Below, in pieces: positions 53,988 through 62,640 of a stretch of DNA of 64,000 nucleotides. How positions within the stretch are numbered: position 1 is the first letter of the stretch; the number at the start of each line of letters is the position of its first letter. The position numbers and the translations under genes were made by a program. The notes beneath the pieces were generated by a model. That model saw only the letters and a list, made by a program, of their open reading frames with translations, was not told the origin of the DNA and ran no database searches. The stretch is from NCBI RefSeq assembly GCF_013155365.1, contig NZ_JABJRA010000012.1, positions 96,628-160,627 of the forward strand, given 5' to 3'. The stretch comes from Nocardioides sp. zg-DK7169 (lineage in GTDB: Bacteria; Actinomycetota; Actinomycetes; Propionibacteriales; Nocardioidaceae).

Positions 53988-54928
53988 CAGCTGCCTCCCT
54001 GCCTGGTGTGCGTGGTGTTCTGCATGTGCGTGCCCGCCACGGACGTGGTCGAGCCGGGTCCCGTCCCCAGGATCAGGGGCAGGTTGTCGATGAGCCGGGT
54101 GGCGCCGACCCGCGCGGCGACGAGGATGCGTGCCTCGGTGCCGGTCGGGACGTCGTCGGGGAGCTCCTCGAGGTCGGGGGTGGTGATCACCAGGTAGTCC
54201 AGGGCGACCTGCTTGCCGTGGCGCAGCTCGGCACGGGCCTCGTCGAGCGCGACGGCGGCGCCGTACCGGGCGTTCTCCTGCGCGGCGCGCAGGGCGCGGC
54301 TGAGCCACAGCGCGTCGTGGCGCTCGTCTGCGGAGAGGTAGCGGTTGCGGCTGGACAGGGCCAGGCCGTCGGCCTCGCGGACGGTCTCCGCGCCGACGAC
54401 GTCGATGCCCAGGCACAGGTCCGCGACCATCCGCCGGATGAGCACGAGCTGCTGGTAGTCCTTCTGGCCGAACACCGCGACGTCCGGGCGGACCAGCCCG
54501 AACAGCTTCGCGACGACGGTCAGCACGCCGCGGTAGTGACCGGGACGAGTGCGTCCCTCGAGCACGCTGCCCAGCGGGCCGGGGTCGAGGGTCACCTGCG
54601 GGTCGCCGCCGGGGTAGACCTCCTCGACGCTGGGCGCGAAGACGATGTCGACGCCCTCGCGGGCGCAGACCTCCAGGTCCGCGTCGAGGGTGCGGGGGTA
54701 GCGCTCGAGGTCCTCGCCCTCGCCGAACTGCAGCGGGTTGACGAAGACCGACACGACGACCGGGCCGTCGCCGACCCGCTCGCGGGCGGTGCGCACCAGG
54801 CTGGCGTGGCCCTCGTGCAGGGCGCCCATCGTCGGCACGAGGCCGACCGGGCGGCCCGCTCCGCGGGCCTCGGCGAGCAGGGCGGCGAGCTCCTCGCGGG
54901 TGGACGCGAGGACGGGACGAGCGCTCAC
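53987..54928 (-). CDS. panC: Pantothenate synthetase
   Basis: ATP-dependent condensation of pantoate and beta-alanine; 313 residues. [18 protein letters not shown] is the nucleotidyltransferase HxGH motif. [20 protein letters not shown] binds pantoate. [23 protein letters not shown] and [12 protein letters not shown] (KMSKS-equivalent) follow. The GTG at 54928 overlaps the DUF2520 stop (GTGA). The C terminus extends about 25 residues past the domain with a Thr/Gly-rich tail. Confidence 0.96.
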   Translation of the reverse strand: MSARPVLASTREELAALLAEARGAGRPVGLVPTMGALHEGHASLVRTARERVGDGPVVVSVFVNPLQFGEGEDLERYPRTLDADLEVCAREGVDIVFAPSVEEVYPGGDPQVTLDPGPLGSVLEGRTRPGHYRGVLTVVAKLFGLVRPDVAVFGQKDYQQLVLIRRMVADLCLGIDVVGAETVREADGLALSSRNRYLSADERHDALWLSRALRAAQENARYGAAVALDEARAELRHGKQVALDYLVITTPDLEELPDDVPTGTEARILVAARVGATRLIDNLPLILGTGPGSTTSVAGTHMQNTTHTRQGGS

Positions 54929-55848
54929 GGCAGCCGCACCCCGGTCCCGGTGACGGGCTGGGCCGGCGGAGCCGCGGCGGCGGCGTCGTCGAGGGTCTCC
55001 AGGATCCGCGCGGCGCGGATCGGCAGCAGCCGCCCGTCGGTGACCGCGCGGGCCAGGGTGGCGCGCGCGAGCGCGAGGTAGGAGCCCAGCGTCTGCGGGG
55101 CGTTGGCGACGAGGTCGGCCAGGTGGGCCTGGACGGTGAGCACGTCGCCGCGCACGATCGGCCCGGTCAGCGCCGCGTCGCCCTGGGCGAGCGCGTTGTC
55201 CAGGGCCGCGGAGAGCAGCGGGCGCAGGGTGCCCGCCGGGTCGTCGGCGCCGGCTGCGGAGAGCATCTCCATGGCCTCGCTGACCAGGGTGACCAGGTGG
55301 TTGGCGCCGTGCGCGAGGCCGGCGTGGTAGAGCGTGCGCATCTCCTCGCGGACCCACATGGGGCGCCCGCCGAGGTCGGCGACGAGGGACTCGGCCAGCG
55401 CCCGCTCAGCCGCGCCCGCGGTGAGGCCGAAGACGCAGCCGGGGAGCCGGTCCAGGTCGAGCTCGCTGCCGGTGAAGGTCATCGCCGGGTGCATCGCGAC
55501 CACGCGGGCGCCCACGGCGAGGGCCGGCGCGAGCACCTCGAGCCCGTGGCGCCCGGAGGTGTGCACGACGTACTGGCCCTCGCGCAGCGCGCCGCTGGCG
55601 GCCAGCACGGACACGACGTTGGGCAGGCTGTCGTCGGGCACGGTGAGCAGCAGCAGGTCGGCGGCGCGGGCGACGGCGCTCGGCTTCTCGAGCGGCGTGC
55701 CCGGGATGAGGGCGGCGATCCGGCCCCGGGAGGCGTCGGACTCGCCGGCGGCGGCCACGATCTCGTGACCTGCGCCGCGCAGGGCGGCGGCGAGGACGGC
55801 GCCGACGCGGCCTGCGCCGACGACACCCACCCGGAGGGGCTGCGTCAT
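54925..55848 (-). CDS. Rossmann-like/DUF2520 dehydrogenase, ketopantoate-reductase candidate
   Basis: A 307-residue two-domain protein: an N-terminal NAD(P)-binding fold ([22 protein letters not shown], residues 7-28) and a C-terminal all-helical DUF2520 domain ([25 protein letters not shown]) like the dimer domain of 6-phosphogluconate dehydrogenase and ketopantoate reductase. It heads panC-panD-nadB-nadC-coaX and overlaps panC. A pantoate-supplying reductase is the only missing enzyme type next to panC, so I infer a ketopantoate reductase role; no biochemical evidence is visible in sequence. ATG 55848 fits the Rossmann start. Confidence 0.85.
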   Translation of the reverse strand: MTQPLRVGVVGAGRVGAVLAAALRGAGHEIVAAAGESDASRGRIAALIPGTPLEKPSAVARAADLLLLTVPDDSLPNVVSVLAASGALREGQYVVHTSGRHGLEVLAPALAVGARVVAMHPAMTFTGSELDLDRLPGCVFGLTAGAAERALAESLVADLGGRPMWVREEMRTLYHAGLAHGANHLVTLVSEAMEMLSAAGADDPAGTLRPLLSAALDNALAQGDAALTGPIVRGDVLTVQAHLADLVANAPQTLGSYLALARATLARAVTDGRLLPIRAARILETLDDAAAAAPPAQPVTGTGVRLP

Positions 55849-56046
55849 GGTTTTCGAACCTTACGTTTCAGTCCCTCCGCCACCTCCGCGCTGCGGAGGC
55901 CGGGACGGGTACCGGACGATGCTCGGACTGTGCTGGTCTTTGGTGGTGCGACTGGTGCGTGCGTTGCTGCTCAGGCGGTGGCGATGGGTCCCCGCGCTCG
56001 GGTGACCACTCGCGTCGCACCTGAAGCATGCACCAGGGCAACAAGG

Positions 56047-56075
56047 AATGTACGCGCGTGTTTCCCGACTGTGAA
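56047..56075 (-). promoter_or_regulatory. pan/nad operon promoter
   Basis: Minus strand: -35 TTCACA (56075-56070), 17-nt spacer, -10 TACATT (56052-56047). This is the best housekeeping-sigma promoter in the window after rex. It leaves a leader of about 190 nt before the ATG at 55848. Confidence 0.55.
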
Positions 56076-56104
56076 CGGCGCGGTCCGTGACCTGGGACAC
56101 GCGG

Positions 56105-56135
56105 CCCCGGCCGGACCCGTGGGGCCCGGCCGGGG
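56105..56135. terminator. Hairpin terminator behind the GT8 fusion gene
   Basis: CCCCGGCCGG (56105-56114) pairs over 10 bp with CCGGCCGGGG (56126-56135), 11-nt loop, about 10 nt below the gene's stop. Confidence 0.75.
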
Positions 56136-56144
56136 GCGGCGCGC

Positions 56145-58919
56145 TCAGGCGGGGGCGTGCCCCCGGCGGTCGCGGAACCGGGCCGCGCTCGCGCGCCAGC
56201 GCTCGCCCTCCGGGACCGGGAGGTCCGACCACGGCTTGCCGGACCCGACGTAGTGGACGATGCCGCCGTCGCCGACACGGTCGTAGGTCGGCCAGGCGTT
56301 CCACTCCGGTGCCAGCTCGGCGCGCTCGGCGCCGGCGTAGGCGTTGAAGACGTCCTGGTCGTTGAGCCCGTACGCCGTCGCCATCGCGATGAACTCGTGG
56401 CTGAACCGGTCCGCACGCAGGCGGGCCAGGTCGAGGACCAGCACGCCGGCGTTGAAGGTGCGCGCACCGAAGGGGTGGCGTGCCGCCATCGCACGCCGCA
56501 GGTCCGAGGCGGCCGGGGCGGACAGGTCGTTGCCGGCGTGGCGCCAGTGCAGCGCCTGGGTGACGAAGCTGGAGCGCGCGGCGAGCGGGTGCCCCTCGAG
56601 GTCGGTGCGCGCGAGCTCGCACACGTCGCCCTGCACGACGGTGTCGCCGTCGACGTAGGTGATCCGGTCGAGGTCCTCGAGCAGCTCGGGGAGCAGCAGC
56701 CGGTCCATGGTCGCCACGGTGATGTGCTTGATCATCCGCGAGACCTCGCCGTAGTCGATGTCGTCGCACGGCAGGAACGTCATCGCGACGTCCGGGAAGG
56801 ACTCGGAGAGCCACTCCTCGTAGGCCGTGCTCACCTCGCGCGTGGTGATCCACAGGCGCAGCGGACCGGAGGCGTTCTCGACGAGGGTCGCCAGCGCGAC
56901 CGGGACGATGTCGCGGAAGTTCGCGTCGGTGCTCATCGCGATGTCGGTGACCTCACCCTCGACCACCCGGTCGTGGGGGCCGCGACGGCGGGCCCGGGCG
57001 CGTACGGCGGCCACGGCGGCCTCGACGTCGAAGTCCTCCAGCGGCGTCGCCAGCGGCGCCGCGAGCCGCTCGCGGGCCTCGTCGACCAGCGGGGCGGTCA
57101 CCTCGCGCCAGTGGGCGCGGATGCGCTCCTCCGGCTCGCCGGCGAGCACCAGCTCCCAGGCGCCGGCGATCAGCGCGCGGATGTTCTCGCGCATGCCGAG
57201 CAGCTCGGGGCTGTCGGGACGCATGCCGAGCAGGCCGTCGTAGCGCACGTCGCCGGTCTTCGGGGGCAGCAGGCGGGTCGGCACGCCGAGCGAGGAGGCC
57301 GGCAGGTAGCAGTGCAGCCGGCTGGTCACCAGGCGCCGGAAGCGCTGCTGGTAGTCGGCCAGGAGGTCGATCGCGGCGTGCACGCCGTCGACCAGGCCGA
57401 TCATCCGGTACTCCGGGCCGTCGTGACGCACGATCTCGTAGGGCCCCTGCATCCGCTGCAGCTGGCGCGGGCGCAGGTCGACGGCGCCGACCACCCGGTT
57501 GCCGTCACCGCTGGCGCGGTCGGGGAAGACGGCGTCGGAGGTGGTGGTCAGGCAGCCGGTGAAGAAGGCCTCGACGCCGGCGGAGAGCAGCAGGTCGACG
57601 GTGGTCCAGTCGCGGCAGCCGATCGGGCCGTGGGCGCGCAGGTAGTCCAGCGTCTCCTCGTCGAGCAGCGCGATGTCGTTGACGTGGAAGGACACGAAGA
57701 TCGGCTTGACGTGCGGGTGGTACGGCATGCCGTAGCGCACCTGGAAGGACGGGTGCATGTGCCAGCCGAAGACCACCGTCCAGGTGTCGGGCGGCAGCGG
57801 GTCGCCCACGCTGAAGTCGCGGTTGACCTCGACCAGGCGGACCTCGGCGTCACCGCCGGGGAGCTGCAGCTCGGGCCGGACCCGCGCCTGCACCTCCGTG
57901 GCGAGCTCGCCGAGCCCGCCCTCGCCGGTGAAGCGGGTGCCGCGGAAGCGGGCCAGGTTGCCCAGCAGCGCCAGCGTCTGCACGTAGTCGCCGACGTTGC
58001 GCGAGGCGCGCTCGAGGTCGGGCTGGTCGTAGCTGATCAGGCCGACCGAGATGGTGCCGGCGGGGAGCCCCTCGGCCGTGGCCGGCTCGGTCCAGCGACG
58101 CAGGTTGTCGAGGGTCTCGAGGTCGCGCTCGGACAGCTCGGCGGCGCGGCCGCGCGCGGCGGCGGCGACCTCGGCGGCGGTGTCGGTGCGACCGAGGACC
58201 ACGAGGCGGCCCGCGATCTCGATCCACACCTGGGCGTCGTGGCTGGTGTCGGCGACCGCGAGGGCGGCGATCGCGCACGCCCGCTCGTCGCCGGCCACGG
58301 TGCCCAGCGACATCGCGGCCGTCATCGCCTCGACCGGCGCGACGTCGGCGAGCAGCGCGTCGTCGAGGTCGGCGAACCTGCTCCAGGCGGCGTCCGGGTG
58401 GCCCATCACCGTCAGCAGGGCGATGGCCTCGGTGATGGCGCGCAGCGTCTCGCCCTGGGGCTGGTGCTGCATGCCGACGGCGAGGGCGCGGGCGTGGTGG
58501 TCCAGGCCGCGGGCGCACAGCGCCCGGGCGGCCGCGATCTGGGCGCGGGCCGGCGAGTCGCCCGCGATCAGGCGCTCGGCGAGGACGGCGTACCCGGTCG
58601 CGCGGCGCGTGCTGGCCGCCATCGCGTCCAGCACGTCGGGGTCGAAGCGCACCTCGGCGGGCGTGCGGGGCAGCACGTCGGCGCCGAGCAGCTGGCGTCC
58701 CAGTGCCCAGTAGGTGCGCACGAAGGGGTAGCCCGGGGTGCCGGGGAGGATCGCGTCGGTCGAGGTCTCGTCGACGTCGGCCGTGCCCGCGGGATTGCTC
58801 TGGGCTCGGCGCCTCGCCGAGGACGCCGTGGCGACGGTGCGCGCGCGGAGGGACCGAGCCGCGCGAGCCGCGCGTCGTACGACGTCACGGGACTCCGGCA
58901 GGGACGGGAGCGGGGACAT
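56145..58919 (-). CDS. Polysaccharide pyruvyltransferase-like / GT8 glycosyltransferase fusion
   Basis: A 924-residue protein. Residues about 60-280 are Ala-rich and helical with no family I recognise. About 290-600 resembles the polysaccharide pyruvyl transferase domain (SVGLISYDQPDLERASRNVGDYVQTLALL). About 680-924 is a GT8-type glycosyltransferase: STDANFRDIVPVALATLV, the DXD-containing TYVDGDTVVQGDVCEL, TFNAGVLVLDLARLR, GLNDQDVFNAYAG and IVHYVGSGKPWSDLPV. ATG 58919 is supported by GAAGAGG 4 nt upstream; an ORF start at 58991 exists but adds no recognisable sequence. It probably decorates a cell-surface glycan, together with the divergent GT2 gene. Confidence 0.8.
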   Translation of the reverse strand: MSPLPSLPESRDVVRRAARAARSLRARTVATASSARRRAQSNPAGTADVDETSTDAILPGTPGYPFVRTYWALGRQLLGADVLPRTPAEVRFDPDVLDAMAASTRRATGYAVLAERLIAGDSPARAQIAAARALCARGLDHHARALAVGMQHQPQGETLRAITEAIALLTVMGHPDAAWSRFADLDDALLADVAPVEAMTAAMSLGTVAGDERACAIAALAVADTSHDAQVWIEIAGRLVVLGRTDTAAEVAAAARGRAAELSERDLETLDNLRRWTEPATAEGLPAGTISVGLISYDQPDLERASRNVGDYVQTLALLGNLARFRGTRFTGEGGLGELATEVQARVRPELQLPGGDAEVRLVEVNRDFSVGDPLPPDTWTVVFGWHMHPSFQVRYGMPYHPHVKPIFVSFHVNDIALLDEETLDYLRAHGPIGCRDWTTVDLLLSAGVEAFFTGCLTTTSDAVFPDRASGDGNRVVGAVDLRPRQLQRMQGPYEIVRHDGPEYRMIGLVDGVHAAIDLLADYQQRFRRLVTSRLHCYLPASSLGVPTRLLPPKTGDVRYDGLLGMRPDSPELLGMRENIRALIAGAWELVLAGEPEERIRAHWREVTAPLVDEARERLAAPLATPLEDFDVEAAVAAVRARARRRGPHDRVVEGEVTDIAMSTDANFRDIVPVALATLVENASGPLRLWITTREVSTAYEEWLSESFPDVAMTFLPCDDIDYGEVSRMIKHITVATMDRLLLPELLEDLDRITYVDGDTVVQGDVCELARTDLEGHPLAARSSFVTQALHWRHAGNDLSAPAASDLRRAMAARHPFGARTFNAGVLVLDLARLRADRFSHEFIAMATAYGLNDQDVFNAYAGAERAELAPEWNAWPTYDRVGDGGIVHYVGSGKPWSDLPVPEGERWRASAARFRDRRGHAPA

Positions 58920-59007
58920 GTGACCTCTTCGATAAGACTGCGAGAACCGACCATGGACGGTATCGCGCGAGGCGGCCATCTCCGCTTCCACCGGTAGGTT
59001 GCGTGAC

Positions 59008-60135
59008 GTGAGATTGCTCCGCCGCCGTTCTCGGAACCCTGTCGTGAGCCTGGTCGTTCCGGCCTACGACGTGGCCGCGTTCCTGCCCGCCTGCCTGGAC
59101 AGCATCCTGGCCCAGAGCTTCGAGGACCTCGAGGTCGTCGTGGTCGACGACGGCTCTCCGGACTCCTCCGGCGACATCGCCGAGTCCTACGCCGCCCGCG
59201 ACCCGCGGGTGCGGGTGCTGCACATCGCCAACCGCGGCCTGGGCGGCGCCCGCAACGAGGGCATGCGCCACGTGCGCGGGGAGCTGCTCGGCTTCGCCGA
59301 CTCCGACGACCTGCTGCCCCCGGACGCGATCGCCCACCTCGTGGAGGCCCAGCGCGCCGACGGTGCGGACCTCGTCGTCGGTGGCGTGGAGCGGCTCCAG
59401 GGCGACGGCGACGCCGCCGAGCTGGTCCCGCTGCCCTGGATGCGGCGCCTGCACCGCGAGCGGCGCACCGTCGCCATCGAGGAGCACCCCGAGATCCTGG
59501 GCGACGTCTTCGCCTGGAACAAGCTCTTCCACCGCGACTTCGTCGCCTCCGGCGAGCTGCACTGGCCCGAGCGGCTGCGCTACGAGGACCAGCCGGCCAC
59601 GACCGAGGCCTACCTGCGCGCGCGCCGGTTCACGGTGATCCCCGAGGTCGTCTACCACTGGCGCGTGCGGGAGGACGGCAGCTCCATCACCCAGCAGCGC
59701 GCCACCCTGGCGGACCTGCGCGACCGGTGGCGCACCAAGCAGATGAGCCTGGACTCCGTCGAGGCCCACGGCTCACCGACGGTCACCCGGGTCTTCCGCA
59801 ACCGGGTGCTGCCGGGTGACCTGGCGCGCTACTTCACCGAGATCCCCGGCTGCGAGGACCAGTGGTGGAAGGAGCTGCGCGAGGGCGTCGCCCACTTCTG
59901 GGACGAGCGGTGGCCGATCACCGGCACCCGGATGGCGCCGGTCTTCCGGCTCGTCGGATGGCTGGTCGTGGCGGACCGCCGCGAGGAGGCCGCGGCCGTC
60001 GTGACCTACGCCCGGGACCTGGGACGCCCGCTGGACCGGGTCCCCGAGGCCGACCACGTGCGCATCGACGTACCGGTGCTGGACCCGGGCAGCGTCGACC
60101 CCGCGGCGCTGCGGCTGCACCCCGAGGAGCGCTGA
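59008..60135 (+). CDS. Glycosyltransferase family 2 protein
   Basis: A 375-residue GT-A fold enzyme transferring a sugar from a nucleotide donor. The family start is PVVSLVVPAYDVAAFLPACLDSILAQSFEDLEVVVVDDGSPDSSG, followed by NRGLGGARNEGMRHVRGELLGFADSDD, in which DSDD is the metal-binding DXD, and the catalytic region WNKLFHRDFV and RYEDQP. The last 100 residues are a variable C-terminal domain. GTG 59008 was chosen over TTG 58999 since TAGGTT (58995-59000) would be the -10 seven nt upstream. Divergent from the GT8 fusion gene. Substrates unknown. Confidence 0.87.
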   Translation: MRLLRRRSRNPVVSLVVPAYDVAAFLPACLDSILAQSFEDLEVVVVDDGSPDSSGDIAESYAARDPRVRVLHIANRGLGGARNEGMRHVRGELLGFADSDDLLPPDAIAHLVEAQRADGADLVVGGVERLQGDGDAAELVPLPWMRRLHRERRTVAIEEHPEILGDVFAWNKLFHRDFVASGELHWPERLRYEDQPATTEAYLRARRFTVIPEVVYHWRVREDGSSITQQRATLADLRDRWRTKQMSLDSVEAHGSPTVTRVFRNRVLPGDLARYFTEIPGCEDQWWKELREGVAHFWDERWPITGTRMAPVFRLVGWLVVADRREEAAAVVTYARDLGRPLDRVPEADHVRIDVPVLDPGSVDPAALRLHPEER

Positions 60136-60142
60136 GCCGTCC

Positions 60143-60174
60143 GCAGGGCCGCACCCGGCCCCGCGGCGCCCTGC
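60143..60174. terminator. Possible hairpin terminator
   Basis: GCAGGGC (60143-60149) pairs with GCCCTGC (60168-60174), with further imperfect GC pairing inside. It lies between the convergent GT2 gene and the substrate-binding protein gene. Confidence 0.4.
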
Positions 60175-60184
60175 AGCACCGGGG

Positions 60185-61132
60185 TCAGGAGATCAGGTCC
60201 TGCTCCTTCAGCCACTCCTCGGCGACGTCGTCGGCCTGCTCGCGCTCGACGGTGACCCGGGCGATGAGCTCACCGAGGGTGTCGTTGTCGAGCGAGGCCA
60301 TCAGCTCGTCGAGGCGCTCCTCGACGTCGGGGTGCTCCTCCAGGAAGGTCTCGCTGACCAGCGGGACGAGGTTCTGGGCCGGCTGGATGCCCTTGTCGTC
60401 CTCGAGCAGCACCAGGCCCTGGTCGTCGAGGGTGCCGTCGAGGGTGCCGGTCTGGCCCAGGTCGGCCTCGCCGTCCAGCACCGCCTTGAAGGTCTGCGGG
60501 GAGGCGAAGCCCAGCGGCAGCACCTCGGTCACGTCGATGCCGTAGGTGTCGATCAGGCCGGCCTCGCAGTCGCTGCGTCCCGGACAGTCCTCGGCGGCGG
60601 CCAGGACCACCGAGCGGCCCTCCAGGTCCGAGAGCGCGGTGATGCCCTCGCTGTCGGCGAGCTCCTGGGTCACGAAGTAGGCGTTCTGGGAGGTCGCCGG
60701 CGACGGCTCGAGCAGGGTGAGGCCCTTGTCGGCGAGCAGCGGGGTGACCGCGTCGACGGTCTCGGTGGTGTCGCTGGTGGTGATCGGCTCGGCGTCCGCG
60801 CCGTTGGCCGTGGTGTTCATGAAGTCGGTGATGCCGCCGACGTACTCCGGGGCGATGTCGACCTGGTCGGGCATCTGGTTGACGTAGATGTCGCGGCGCC
60901 CGACCTCCTTCACCGTGACGTTGTAGCCGGCGTCGTCGAGGACCTGTTCGTACATCGCCGCGACCAGGACCGCCTCGTCGAAGTTCTGGGTGCCGATGGT
61001 GACCTCTCCCCCGGCCTGGGGCGACTCGGAGGAGGTGGTGTCGTCGTCGGCGAGGTCGTCGCCGGCGCACCCTGCGGAGAGGGCGAGCGCAGCAACGGCT
61101 GCGAGCGACAGCAGTGATCGGCGTGCGTGCAT
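60185..61132 (-). CDS. Osmolyte ABC transporter substrate-binding lipoprotein
   Basis: A 315-residue extracytoplasmic binding protein of the OpuAC/ProX family for glycine betaine, choline or carnitine-like quaternary amines. The signal peptide ends in lipobox LSAGC (Cys22). The domain starts VTIGTQNFDEAVLVAAMYEQVLDDAGY; DIAPEYVGGITDFMN and VLPLGFASPQTFKAVLDGEADLGQTGTLDGTL are typical. It has an unpaired CPGRSDC pair that probably forms a disulfide. Placed 29 nt behind the second permease gene, so the last gene of the minus-strand unit. Confidence 0.9.
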   Translation of the reverse strand: MHARRSLLSLAAVAALALSAGCAGDDLADDDTTSSESPQAGGEVTIGTQNFDEAVLVAAMYEQVLDDAGYNVTVKEVGRRDIYVNQMPDQVDIAPEYVGGITDFMNTTANGADAEPITTSDTTETVDAVTPLLADKGLTLLEPSPATSQNAYFVTQELADSEGITALSDLEGRSVVLAAAEDCPGRSDCEAGLIDTYGIDVTEVLPLGFASPQTFKAVLDGEADLGQTGTLDGTLDDQGLVLLEDDKGIQPAQNLVPLVSETFLEEHPDVEERLDELMASLDNDTLGELIARVTVEREQADDVAEEWLKEQDLIS

Positions 61133-61161
61133 GGGTCCACCTCGCGCGGTAAGCGACCGGG

Positions 61162-61905
61162 CTACCCGGCCGGGTTCTCCACCCTAGGGGCGTCCGCCGA
61201 CACTGTCCGCCCCCGCGCCTGACGTTGGCGCGGCGTGGCGAGGCGCTGCGCGAGCGCCGAGAGCAGCTCCAGCACGAGGGCGACGACGGCGACCACCACG
61301 GCCCCGGCGATGCCCTTGCCGTAGTCGTTGGCCGCGAAGCCGTCGGTGATCACCCGCCCGAGGCCCGGTCCGGCGACGAGCGCGGCGATCGTGGCGGTCG
61401 CCCAGACCTGCACCAGGGCCAGGCGCAGCCCCGAGACGACCAGCGGCAGGGCCAGGGGCAGCTCCGCGCGGGTGAAGACCTGCCAGCCGGTCATCCCCAT
61501 CCCCCGTGCCGCCTCGACGACGTCGCCGGGCACCTCGCGGACCGCGACGTAGGCGTTGGTGATGATCGGCGGCAGCGCGAAGAGGGTGAGCGCGATCAGG
61601 GTCGCCAGCCCGGCGCGGCCGTAGGGCCCCAGCGTGGCCGTGCCCGGCCAGTCCGCGGTCACCAGCACCGCCAGGAGCGCGAAGGTCGGGACCGCGCGCC
61701 CCACGTTGGACACGTTGACGGCCAGGAAACCGCCGCGGCCCAGGTGCCCGAGGGCGAGGGCGACCGGCAACCCGATCAGTGCCGCCACGACCAGCGCGGT
61801 GACGCTGAGCAGCAGCTGCTCGACGAGCAGCGCCAGCATCCCCCCGCCGCCGGTCCAGCTGGCCGGGTCGCTGAGGTAGGACCAGGTGTCGGCGAGGATC
61901 CTCAC
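61162..61905 (-). CDS. Osmolyte ABC transporter permease
   Basis: A 247-residue inner-membrane permease with about six helices (MetI-like domain). The cytoplasmic coupling loop is EAARGMGMTGWQVFTRAELPLALPLV (EAA motif). The first 30 residues have SYLSDPASWTGGGGMLALLVEQL, a family-typical start. The C-terminal tail is Arg-rich and hydrophilic. GTG 61905 overlaps the upstream permease stop (GTGA). Works as a heterodimer with the other permease. Confidence 0.9.
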   Translation of the reverse strand: MRILADTWSYLSDPASWTGGGGMLALLVEQLLLSVTALVVAALIGLPVALALGHLGRGGFLAVNVSNVGRAVPTFALLAVLVTADWPGTATLGPYGRAGLATLIALTLFALPPIITNAYVAVREVPGDVVEAARGMGMTGWQVFTRAELPLALPLVVSGLRLALVQVWATATIAALVAGPGLGRVITDGFAANDYGKGIAGAVVVAVVALVLELLSALAQRLATPRQRQARGRTVSADAPRVENPAG

Positions 61906-62627
61906 GAGCCTGCCCCCGGGGCTCCCCTGGTCCAGGGCGTCAGCAGCCGCTGGGCCACCACGATCACGGCGTCGAGCAGGAGCGCGAGCAGCACGCACAG
62001 CACCGAGGCGGTCAGCAGCTCGGCGCGGAAGTCGCGGGCGACGCCGTGCGCGATCAGGTTGCCCAGCCCGCCGTACGACACCAGGGTGCCGACGGTCGTC
62101 AGCGCCACCGTCGAGACCGCGGCGACGCGCAGCCCGGCCATCAGCACCGGCAGGGCCAGCGGCAGCTCGACGCCGAGCAGCAGCCGGGTGGGCCCGTGGC
62201 CCAGCCCGCGCGCCGCCTCGCGCACGTCCTCGGGCACCGAGCGCAGGCCGTCCAGCACGGCGCGCACCAGCACCGTCAGGGCGTAGAGCGCGAGCCCGAG
62301 CACCACGGTGGTCGCCGACAGCCCGGTGAAGGGCAGGAACAGCGGGAAGAGCGCGAGCGAGGGGATCGTGTAGATCCCGGTGCTCACCCCCAGGACGGTG
62401 GACTCCAGGCGCGGGTAGCGGCGCGCCACCAGCCCCAGCGGCAGCGCCACGAGCACCGCGAGCGCCAGCGCGGCGAGGGTGATGGCGAGGTGCTGGGTGG
62501 TCGCGTCGAGGAGCTCCTCGCGGCGGTCCACGACGTAGTCCCAGCAGAACCAGTCGTTGCGCAGCTGGCTGTAGCAGGTGGGCCCGCTCGCCTCCTGCAC
62601 GGGAGCGCCGGCCGCCAGTAGGGTCAC
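61902..62627 (-). CDS. Osmolyte ABC transporter permease
   Basis: A 241-residue MetI-like permease. The conserved N-terminal NDWFCWDYVVDRREELLDATTQH precedes helix 1. The EAA coupling loop is EAARGLGHGPTRLLLGVELPLALPVL. The GTG start at 62627 is only 3 bp from the ATG of the divergent ATPase gene. TAGCGT (62640-62635) is 7 nt upstream and lies inside the ATPase coding region. The start is placed by this element; the residues VTLLAAGAPVQEASG before the conserved block are variable. Confidence 0.88.
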   Translation of the reverse strand: MTLLAAGAPVQEASGPTCYSQLRNDWFCWDYVVDRREELLDATTQHLAITLAALALAVLVALPLGLVARRYPRLESTVLGVSTGIYTIPSLALFPLFLPFTGLSATTVVLGLALYALTVLVRAVLDGLRSVPEDVREAARGLGHGPTRLLLGVELPLALPVLMAGLRVAAVSTVALTTVGTLVSYGGLGNLIAHGVARDFRAELLTASVLCVLLALLLDAVIVVAQRLLTPWTRGAPGAGS

Positions 62628-62640
62628 CGCATGGACGCTA
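62619..62640. promoter_or_regulatory. Interlocked divergent promoter of the osmolyte transporter
   Basis: Plus: TAGGGT (62619-62624), 6 nt, ATG 62631. Minus: TAGCGT (62640-62635), 7 nt, GTG 62627. Each -10 lies within the other gene's first codons, so both promoters occupy 22 bp. Confidence 0.6.

Larger units (their letters stand above)
55849..56144. other. 296-bp gap: pan/nad operon promoter and long leader
   Basis: The left 190 nt are the 5' leader of the pan operon (promoter at 56047-56075). The right part holds the terminator of the glycosyltransferase gene at 56105-56135. A 53-codon ORF beginning 11 nt downstream of the predicted start site (minus, 56029-55868) is in the leader; I do not call it a gene. 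Confidence 0.45.

Noticed and set aside
56029..56494. Upstream extension of the pan-leader ORF into the glycosyltransferase gene
   Set aside because: It is a shadow frame of the GT8 gene; only the leader portion is even arguable.
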